From Bacteroidales bacterium UBA4345 (GTDB lineage: Bacteria; Bacteroidota; Bacteroidia; Bacteroidales; Paludibacteraceae), in contig DGTD01000042.1 in the NCBI GenBank assembly GCA_002396385.1, forward strand, positions 63,574 through 127,573: a stretch of 64,000 bases of DNA, written 5' to 3'. The translations under genes were made by a program, and so were the position numbers. The notes beneath the pieces are model-generated. The model saw nothing but the letters and a program-made list of their open reading frames with translations, was not told the origin of the DNA and ran no database searches. Of the stretch, positions 8,793 through 15,018 are shown one piece after another. The number at the start of each line of letters is the position of its first letter. Within the stretch, counting starts at the first letter, position 1.

Positions 8793-11700
8793 ATAGAGAT
8801 AAATTTAGTTTTCTTAATAGTGTAATGTTTTTCTTAATGATGTCGTTGTAAAGCCATGGCATATCAAGTATATCTGCCATTTCTTCTGTTATGTTTGGGA
8901 AATAACGAATAATGATAGTGCAAAGTTCTGTCAGTATTCCCGATGATAAATGTGCATTTTTTAAGAAAGGAATTATATCGCTTACAAAATCATTGTTGGC
9001 AATCGTGTCTTTGTTGGCTTCTGCTAACATTTGTATTGCTCTTTCAAAACGGGTACGACCATCTGCGTCCTCGAAATCATCGAGTAAGGCTCTTACCATA
9101 CCGCTGACAAAGTTCAGTCCCGGATTACTATGATAACTTTCAAGGAAACGGCTCAATCGGTCGCGCAGTTTCTTTATTTCTGGTTTAGTAATAAACTTCT
9201 TCTTTGAATAGAATGCATCAAACCATAGTTTACAATCGTATGGGTTGGCTGCAATGTGCTGTAAAATATAAGTGGATTCAGTTATTGTAAAGTAAGATTC
9301 AAGTCTCCCTTTGAACGAAGCACTATCTTGATAAGATAAGCAAAGTTCAGAAAGATTCTTGAGTGACTGCTTGCGAGTTTCTGTAATATGTCGGAATATC
9401 CAATCGAGCAAGTACCAAACGGCTTTTTTGATTGGCGTATCGCAAAAGTCTTTGCTTATGGCATAAATCTTTTCCTCAACCATTTCGTCTGGCTCGTACT
9501 TTTGTATATAAGCAGTAAGTGAAGCAACAACATGTTCAATGTTCGTAGAGTTGAACTTGACAATGAACTTTGATTTGAAGTCCCGTGTCCAGTCCTCGGC
9601 AATGCCAAGCAAGCAAAGGCGATAGATATATTTTTCGAAATTATCTGGAGTAATTTTATCCTCCGCATAATTTTGGAATTCGTCATAAGTGATGTCCCGT
9701 GTCGTATCTGCTTGGTAGAACTTGTCGATAATTTTTATGATGTGTCTAAATTCCACTTCTATATCGTGCATTTTACCAAGGTATAGGTATAACTGTCTGA
9801 AAATATCTTCCCCTCTCCACTTTACTTCCTCCACAATCTCTTTCATTCTCGCTATTCCCAGGTTAGGAGTAAATATTTCATCGGCAAGCGGCTTCATTTC
9901 TTCCGTTTCATGAGAATGAAGGATATAGCATAAGCCTTTTTTCCGTCTGTTCTCAGGCAATGTTTTATCCCATCGACCGGCTCGACCTGCTTCTTGATAT
10001 AGTGCTTCAATAGAACTTGGCAATCCATAATGGAAAGTATAGTAGACATTCTGTTTGTCTATACCCATTCCGAAGGCTTTTGTAGCGCAAAGGACTTGAT
10101 ACCTATTGTTCTTGAATTGTTCTTGTATTTGTGCCTTGAATTTGTCAAACTCTTCTTGTTGCATTATGGGAGAGTTTTTCTGTCCGGGTGTGTTCGGACA
10201 GCTACCTGAATACCAAGCGACTTGGTTGGGAAAGTGTTTTGAGAGCGTGTATGCTAACTCAAAACAACCGTTTTTTCCGTTAACATAAGGTGTAAAGACA
10301 AGTGTCGCTTTGTGGGGGTCTTGTGGTATTTCGTTTTTCTGAAATAGGTCGAGTAATTTCGATTCCTTGTTCCTCTTATCATCGATGACAATGAAATCAA
10401 GTTCGGGGCGAGTGTACTTGCGCAGGGTGATGATATTGTCATCTTCCAATTGCTGTTTCCGACGTGAAAACTCCACTTTAATATCTTGCAAAACCTGCAA
10501 TGAAGCCGTGGCAGTAAGACCAATATATTTGATGACGCCTTCACCTATTTCATCCTTCTGGCTTAAAGTGTCAATAGTCTTTGCAAGATTGAGGTACGAT
10601 GTTCGAAAATCGTGTCCCCATTCCGACATACAGTGGACTTCATCAATGACTGCATAGGAAACATTGTAGTAGTTGATGATAGTGGAAAGGCTTGCTCGAA
10701 AATCTTTTATTTGGAAACGCTCTGGTGAAATCCATACAAAGAGATACTTACCATGTGCGTAGTCTGTCATAATTTGTGAGCGTTCATCTGCTGTTTGATC
10801 GCCGCAAATAAGATTTACATTTGTAATCGCCACATCTCCTTTTTTTAGGTTGTCTATCTGGTCGTACATTAGCGACTTGATAGGACAAACAACAAAGTTA
10901 ATGCTTGGCTGTAACAGACATGGCATTTGGAAGCATAAGGACTTTCCTCCTCCAGTCGGTAAAAGTCCAACCGTGTCTCGGAGATTGAGCGCGTTGGCAA
11001 TGATAGCAAACTGCCCGTCACGGAAATCCGTCTTGTTGAAAAGATTTTGTAAGAAGAAACGAAGTACCGGTTTGTCTGTGTCGGTAATATCGTAATTAAT
11101 AGATTGTGCAGTACTTACTTTAAAATAGTTTTTATCCAAACCGAGCAGTTTCCGTTTGGAAGAAAAGTCGAAATAGTCGGAGCGCACAAAGATAATTTCG
11201 CGATTGAAAGTGTCCTCGTCTGTATATCGTTTCAGTAGGGAAAAGTCTATATTTACAGCCTCTTGGTCGAATTTGAAAGATTTGTTTGAATAGACTAAAA
11301 CTTCATAATCGAACTTGGTGAGTTCGTGTTTGTCCCTCAAAAGAACGAGTTGATTAAGCCAAGTATATGTGTCTTCAATGGCGAGTTTTGCAAATTCCTT
11401 TATCGGTTCGTCACATCGGATATTGAATTTCCAGTGTTCTCCAAATCGGAGCGTCTCAGAGCATAGAAGATCTAATAATAACAACTGAAAGCGAATGACA
11501 GCCGTGGGCAACATCTTATCATGGATTTCTTCCTCAGTATAGTCATTGCTCTTTGCTTTCTCGAAAGCTTGTTTGTAAAAATCGAAAGCACCTTTCTTAC
11601 TGAAATACTCGATACGACCTATGATGCGATTGATTTTGTCTTGGTAGTCGTGTCGTTTCAATTCAAGTGTAGATATACGCACTGTTTCAATGCCGTTTTC

Positions 11701-12207
11701 TTGAAGATAATGATCGCGTTGTGCATCTAATGCTCTATCTCTTGAATGTTGTCCTCCGTCAATTTCAATGACAAGCAGTGATTGTGGTAAATAGAAGTCC
11801 ACTTGTTGACCGACAAAAGACGGGTTTTGTCTGCCTACAATTTCATTGATGCTAATCTCTGGCACAATCATGGACTGAACGAAAGAGTATTCTCCGAGTT
11901 CTTGTGTCAGCACTCTCTCGTAAAAATCTTTAGCAGGATTATAGCTGTCGCCTCCTTTGATAGTGCCGTGCCACTTATTAGGTTCTGATGGAACAAGAAG
12001 TAGCCTATCGTGAAAATTTGGAGCTTCGTGTATCTTGCCAACTTTATCTTGCAAGTATTTTGACATTGTAGTCGGAAAGCCGCGTTGCAAGATATTCTTC
12101 AGCACATACAACAGTGGGTCTATTGGCGATTCATTCCTTTTGTACTCCAAATTTTGAATAACGAAATTTGGATTAGTGTATGTGTAGTTGGCAGTGTATT
12201 TTATCAT
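8770..12207 (-). CDS. RecQ-family helicase with N-terminal DUF559-like nuclease domain
   Basis: A 1145-residue fusion. Residues about 100-200 carry a DUF559/Vsr-like nuclease core: D137 in VDFYLPQ, then VIEIDGGQH with E148 and D150. The helicase follows: Walker A LPTGGGKSLCFQMP near 417, DEVHCMSEWGHDFR near 520 (the RecQ form of DEAH), GLTATAS, and the motif V/VI block KAFGMGIDKQ with QEAGRAGR. No HRDC domain is seen, and the C-terminal 350 residues are helical and unassigned. Housekeeping RecQ enzymes lack the nuclease domain, so this is a specialised DNA-processing protein. It lies 29 bases after the TerB gene and overlaps the coiled-coil gene. Its composition is AT-rich against the core genes. 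I infer a phage-DNA unwinding and cutting role. Confidence 0.88.
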   Translation of the reverse strand: MIKYTANYTYTNPNFVIQNLEYKRNESPIDPLLYVLKNILQRGFPTTMSKYLQDKVGKIHEAPNFHDRLLLVPSEPNKWHGTIKGGDSYNPAKDFYERVLTQELGEYSFVQSMIVPEISINEIVGRQNPSFVGQQVDFYLPQSLLVIEIDGGQHSRDRALDAQRDHYLQENGIETVRISTLELKRHDYQDKINRIIGRIEYFSKKGAFDFYKQAFEKAKSNDYTEEEIHDKMLPTAVIRFQLLLLDLLCSETLRFGEHWKFNIRCDEPIKEFAKLAIEDTYTWLNQLVLLRDKHELTKFDYEVLVYSNKSFKFDQEAVNIDFSLLKRYTDEDTFNREIIFVRSDYFDFSSKRKLLGLDKNYFKVSTAQSINYDITDTDKPVLRFFLQNLFNKTDFRDGQFAIIANALNLRDTVGLLPTGGGKSLCFQMPCLLQPSINFVVCPIKSLMYDQIDNLKKGDVAITNVNLICGDQTADERSQIMTDYAHGKYLFVWISPERFQIKDFRASLSTIINYYNVSYAVIDEVHCMSEWGHDFRTSYLNLAKTIDTLSQKDEIGEGVIKYIGLTATASLQVLQDIKVEFSRRKQQLEDDNIITLRKYTRPELDFIVIDDKRNKESKLLDLFQKNEIPQDPHKATLVFTPYVNGKNGCFELAYTLSKHFPNQVAWYSGSCPNTPGQKNSPIMQQEEFDKFKAQIQEQFKNNRYQVLCATKAFGMGIDKQNVYYTFHYGLPSSIEALYQEAGRAGRWDKTLPENRRKKGLCYILHSHETEEMKPLADEIFTPNLGIARMKEIVEEVKWRGEDIFRQLYLYLGKMHDIEVEFRHIIKIIDKFYQADTTRDITYDEFQNYAEDKITPDNFEKYIYRLCLLGIAEDWTRDFKSKFIVKFNSTNIEHVVASLTAYIQKYEPDEMVEEKIYAISKDFCDTPIKKAVWYLLDWIFRHITETRKQSLKNLSELCLSYQDSASFKGRLESYFTITESTYILQHIAANPYDCKLWFDAFYSKKKFITKPEIKKLRDRLSRFLESYHSNPGLNFVSGMVRALLDDFEDADGRTRFERAIQMLAEANKDTIANNDFVSDIIPFLKNAHLSSGILTELCTIIIRYFPNITEEMADILDMPWLYNDIIKKNITLLRKLNLSLYEQIGRI

Positions 12208-12236
12208 CTTATCTTTTTGAAGAGTAAATCACATAT

Positions 12237-13076
12237 TTATTTGATATAGTAATCAATATCTACATTTCGTTCTATCATGTGCAGAACGCAATGCGTTATT
12301 TCTTGCCCATCATGATAGATTGTCATGCCATAATTCTCAAAAGTTGCATCACTCATTGGTGCACCTATTGTTTCGTATGCAAATTTGTCGTATCCGTAGC
12401 CACGCAATTCAACTTCATCGTCAGATGCAGAGATTATTTTCATTGGTTTTGTACTCATTGGTGTAGATCCCCAACCACCAGAGATATCGGGATTTTTCAC
12501 TGTTATAGAATATCCAATACCGCCGGAGATATTTCTTTCTATTATAACATCACGGTTGCAACGCTGTTCTCCTCTTACGGGACAATAATTTTCATACCTT
12601 TGGTGAGTGTTGGAATGAAAGACAAACGAACCTTCTAAAGGATTATTATCGCCATTAAGCAAATTATGTACGAAATTATCTTGTTTCTCATCTTCTTGTG
12701 AGCCTTGCATATAGTCAATTGCGTCAACGATATTCATGGTAGGCAATTTGCAAATGAGTGAAACAAAATTCCAGAGTTTTATTTCTGCATCGTCAATATT
12801 GCCATCAACTGCCATCATTGTTCCTAAATAAGCCGTTACATATCGCTTTTGTGCGTTGTTCATTGCTGCAACAACAGCAAACGTCTCTTCTAGCTCCATA
12901 CTGTCGGTTTTTTGCAATAGATTCATAAAATCGGTGGGTGTAATGCCAAATCGAAGAGCCTCTTTCAACATCATTGAAACTTCTCTTTTATCCAGTTCTC
13001 CGTCGGCAAGAGCCATTGCTTTTGCTAACGTGATAATTGCTGACATTTCTCTACGTGCGAATTGTAAACTTTCCAT
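12237..13076 (-). CDS. TerB-domain protein, first gene of the RecQ operon
   Basis: The first 95 residues or so form a TerB-like helical domain. It has two acidic helix-loop repeats (KAMALADGELDKREV and GTMMAVDGNIDDAEI), the typical metal-binding pattern of TerB/DjlA-type domains. The remaining 180 residues, with a Cys/Arg-rich stretch (YCPVRGEQRCNRD) and Gly-rich strands, match nothing I know. TerB domains occur with helicases in the Shango defence system (SngA TerB, SngB ATPase, SngC helicase). Here the TerB gene leads a helicase operon but the ATPase is missing. It is preceded by a 350-base leader with strong secondary structure. The call of TerB is good; the link to defence is inferred. 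Confidence 0.8.
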   Translation of the reverse strand: MESLQFARREMSAIITLAKAMALADGELDKREVSMMLKEALRFGITPTDFMNLLQKTDSMELEETFAVVAAMNNAQKRYVTAYLGTMMAVDGNIDDAEIKLWNFVSLICKLPTMNIVDAIDYMQGSQEDEKQDNFVHNLLNGDNNPLEGSFVFHSNTHQRYENYCPVRGEQRCNRDVIIERNISGGIGYSITVKNPDISGGWGSTPMSTKPMKIISASDDEVELRGYGYDKFAYETIGAPMSDATFENYGMTIYHDGQEITHCVLHMIERNVDIDYYIK

Positions 13077-13121
13077 TGTGTAACTTGTTTAGTAGCAAAC
13101 AATCATCCAGACATAAAGAAT

Positions 13122-13254
13122 GGCGTGAGCCTATACTTTATCATCTGTGGCTGTGAGAAGTGCCATAATACCGAAAGTCAGACCCACGCCAAATGACGCG
13201 GCATCTGCTAACTTCCTTCGGTACTAATTCAAGAAACTTCTCACATTTCAGATG
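13122..13254 (-). promoter_or_regulatory. Structured leader with mutually exclusive stems before the TerB gene
   Basis: Three long-range pairings are visible. CATCTG plus TGTGAGAAGT (13142-13147, 13152-13161) pair with ACTTCTCACA plus CAGATG (13236-13245, 13249-13254). TACCGAA (13169-13175) pairs with TTCGGTA (13217-13223). GGCGTG (13122-13127) pairs with CACGCC (13185-13190). The last crosses the other two, so it forms a pseudoknot or an alternative fold. In the minus-strand transcript it lies 46 bases before the TerB start. I match it to no known RNA family. Confidence 0.6.
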
Positions 13255-13361
13255 AATCCGAACGATAGCTAATGCTGTTGTTAAAAATATGTTTATTTAA
13301 CTCTATCTTAAATTACGTAAGTATTTGTTTTTTTATTAAAAAATTCTGATAAACAGAAGTT

Positions 13362-13379
13362 TATATGGATATCCATATA
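13362..13379. promoter_or_regulatory. 18-base perfect palindrome
   Basis: TATATGGATATCCATATA reads the same on both strands. It lies between the candidate TerB promoter and its leader, where a dimeric repressor could bind. In AT-rich DNA chance is possible. The stretch 13263-13650 otherwise shows no gene. Confidence 0.35.
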
Positions 13380-13430
13380 TCGTATTCTTCACCTAAATTG
13401 GTGTTGCTAAAAAACGACACTGGAATATGG

Positions 13431-13438
13431 CAAAGTTA
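13431..13438 (-). promoter_or_regulatory. Candidate -7 box for the TerB operon
   Basis: On the minus strand this reads TAACTTTG (TAnnTTTG form). Transcription from here would give a leader of about 350 bases containing the structured element. No -33 TTTG is seen at the usual 19-base distance. Confidence 0.4.
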
Positions 13439-13651
13439 GGTATTAAAAGTGACAACTTCTTTAGTTTTGTCGGAATTTATTTTGCCTTCTTGCTGTTCTT
13501 TCATTTGCTTTCTTTTTAAATTCATTTTTTGGGGTTACAGAAATTCATCTGATATATTGAATTTAAGGACTATAAGGAGTTGGCTTGGGGAAGTGTTGCT
13601 GTGTTTTTACTTGAAAAACGAGAAAGTTCCGTTGTCTTCCTACTCCACATT

Positions 13652-13741
13652 CTCCACGGGTTGTCGAAGATTCGCTATTAAAACCCTGATGCGGTTTATT
13701 AACCGCAAAATTTGCGGCTTATTGTCCGCAATGGACTAAAT
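13652..13741. repeat. Direct repeat, right copy, flanking the TerB/RecQ cassette
   Basis: This copy matches the left copy with one mismatch over 13687-13741 and partly over 13652-13679. The copies are 5.8 kb apart and enclose exactly the three-gene operon and its leader. No integrase or transposase is present between them. Confidence 0.9.
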
Positions 13742-13808
13742 TTGTAAAAAAATGATGGAAATATATATGTTCCCGGCCCTGCTGAAGATGTAACCTGATA
13801 AAGAAAAA

Positions 13809-13838
13809 ACCCCGGAGCTTTTCGCGGCGTCCGGGGTT
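13809..13838 (-). terminator. Strong intrinsic terminator
   Basis: ACCCCGGA (13809-13816) pairs with TCCGGGGT (13830-13837). On the minus strand the stem is followed by TTTTTTC. It ends either the fur transcript or a separate small transcript that starts near 13917. Confidence 0.85.
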
Positions 13839-13931
13839 AGTGTTTTTGTGACTTATAACAAGCGACAAAAACCATACTAACAAATACAAAACCTTATGGC
13901 TATTAACTTCGTTGATTACAATGCAAAGTTA
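13809..13931 (-). ncRNA. Candidate small transcript with a 12-codon frame
   Basis: A minus-strand -7 box TAACTTTG (13924-13931) lies about 80 bases past the fur stop, and the terminator at 13838-13809 is about 90-110 bases further on. Between them is a tiny open frame (MVFVACYKSQKH) whose stop sits right at the base of the terminator stem. That arrangement fits a small RNA or a leader-peptide gene. The promoter is inferred from one box only. Confidence 0.4.
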
Positions 13932-13974
13932 GGTAGCCGTGCGGTTTCTTGAAATACCAAAAACTAGTGATTTT

Positions 13975-14005
13975 GTATACCATTCTTCCCCACTATTTGG
14001 TATAC
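13975..14005. repeat. Inverted repeat just past the fur stop
   Basis: GTATACCA (13975-13982) pairs with TGGTATAC (13998-14005) around a 15-base loop. It has no T-tract on either strand, so it may be an operator or a poor terminator for fur. Confidence 0.5.
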
Positions 14006-14016
14006 AGTATGGTAGG

Positions 14017-14454
14017 CTACCGCTTTTTCGATTGGCAGCTCGGGCAGATACCTTTCAGTACGTAGTTGATACGTTCCACCTCGAAACCGTCGGGCAGGTC
14101 GACTACCGGTGCCGATATGCCTTTCAGGCAGTAGGTGTGCTGGCATTCGGTGCAGAAGAAGTGGGTGTGCTGGTCGTTGTCGCCCACGCCGTCGTGGTTG
14201 TGGTCGTGGCAGCAGGGCTCGTATTTGACCGAGCCACTGCCGTCGTCAATCTCGTGCACCAGGTGGTGCTGGCTGAAGGCGGTGAGGCTGCGGAATATCG
14301 TGCTCTTGTCTACTGTTCCCAGTGTGTCTTCCAAGTCGCTCAGGCTCATGGCGTCTTCTGCCTCCAGCAGGGCTTTGAAGACCAGCAGGCGGGTGGCGGT
14401 TGGCTTAATGTCGTGCAACAGCAGGCGCTCTTCTATTTCGTTATGCTCGTTCAT
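14017..14454 (-). CDS. Fur-family metal-responsive repressor
   Basis: A 145-residue protein of normal Fur length. The N-terminal half is a winged helix (TATRLLVFKALLEAED, DKSTIFRSL being the recognition region). A His-rich hinge follows (CCHDHNHDG, DQHTHFFC). The C-terminal half has two CxxC pairs, CTEC and CPSC, for structural zinc. The unusually rich His/Cys linker hints at zinc or iron sensing, but sequence does not settle Fur against Zur. It is single-gene, with its own -7 box at 14474-14481 directly after the terminator of the upstream small gene. Targets are unknown; no tandem Fur box is obvious in the window. Confidence 0.9.
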   Translation of the reverse strand: MNEHNEIEERLLLHDIKPTATRLLVFKALLEAEDAMSLSDLEDTLGTVDKSTIFRSLTAFSQHHLVHEIDDGSGSVKYEPCCHDHNHDGVGDNDQHTHFFCTECQHTYCLKGISAPVVDLPDGFEVERINYVLKGICPSCQSKKR

Positions 14455-14473
14455 ACAGTGTTTTTTTGTTGCA

Positions 14474-14481
14474 CAAAGGTA
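14474..14481 (-). promoter_or_regulatory. -7 box of the fur-family gene
   Basis: On the minus strand it reads TACCTTTG, 20 bases before the ATG. The upstream -33 zone overlaps the terminator hairpin at 14493-14520. Confidence 0.55.
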
Positions 14482-14492
14482 CTCATAAAAAA

Positions 14493-14520
14493 ACGGAAAC
14501 AGGTCATTGTCTGTTTCCGT
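14493..14520 (-). terminator. Terminator between the 52-aa gene and fur
   Basis: ACGGAAACAG (14493-14502) pairs perfectly with CTGTTTCCGT (14511-14520). Poly-T follows on both strands, so it would work in either direction. It ends the transcript of the small gene at 14650-14808. Confidence 0.85.
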
Positions 14521-14649
14521 TTTTATTGTGCGGATCGAATATGCTCTGGATCTGATGGCTTACGCTTAGTGTGTTTACTTTGCAAGTACCGCATCGTCTT
14601 GCCTTTCTGCCTGCCATCTCTAACACCACCTGGTGAGAGCCTCTGATGG

Positions 14650-14808
14650 TTATCCGAAAATGTGCTCAAATGGATTTACTGGTTTAGCGTTTGTAGGGGT
14701 GACTTCCTTGCGGTCGGTTATGATGCTTGACTCGTCTACCCATGCAACCTTAACAGTCTTATTTTCCATTGATACGATTGGTTGGTCTTCTTTAAAATAA
14801 TGTTCCAT
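14650..14808 (-). CDS. Small 52-residue protein with a perfect Shine-Dalgarno
   Basis: The minus-strand frame starts at ATG 14808 and stops at TAA 14650-14652. It begins MEHYFKEDQPIVSMENKTVK and ends PVNPFEHIFG. An AGGAGG sits five bases before the ATG, rare in this phylum where most genes lack one. A -7 box (TAACTTTG, 14854-14861) lies 46 bases upstream and a strong terminator lies downstream. These three signals make it a probable real gene. It has no signal peptide, Cys or membrane segment, and I do not recognise a family. The composition (acidic N-terminus, short beta-like core) suggests a soluble protein. The function is unknown. Confidence 0.7.
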   Translation of the reverse strand: MEHYFKEDQPIVSMENKTVKVAWVDESSIITDRKEVTPTNAKPVNPFEHIFG

Positions 14809-14853
14809 AGAGGCCTCCTTTTTTTAGTTTAACTTTGAGTTTTTTATTTGATA

Positions 14854-14861
14854 CAAAGTTA
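14854..14861 (-). promoter_or_regulatory. -7 box for the 52-residue gene
   Basis: It reads TAACTTTG on the minus strand, 46 bases before the ATG. No -33 motif is clear. Further left-hand structure includes a perfect small hairpin, TGTAAAACCTTGTTTTACA (14913-14931). The remaining bases up to 15018 hold no gene. Confidence 0.45.
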
Positions 14862-15018
14862 TAAATCTAATTTATATTGACCTAATTTTTGCTGTATGTT
14901 TGAGAATACCGCTGTAAAACCTTGTTTTACAACACATTTTCGATTAGTTAATCTTCATAACTAAATTAGCAACTTAATTCGAAAAAACAAACTTATTTGG
15001 CGGAAATGCTGTTTTTTT

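Noticed and set aside
8148..13076. Canonical Shango (SngABC)
   Set aside because: There is no SngB-like ATPase, and the third gene is a tail-anchored coil. Kept as a possible variant only.
13100..13262. Retron msr-msd element
   Set aside because: No reverse transcriptase gene lies nearby, so the structured RNA is left unassigned.
7877..13741. Insertion sequence or conjugative element
   Set aside because: No transposase, integrase or mobilisation gene lies between the repeats.
13939..14646. A 235-codon plus-strand frame across fur
   Set aside because: It crosses the fur gene and a terminator in antisense, and has no family motif.
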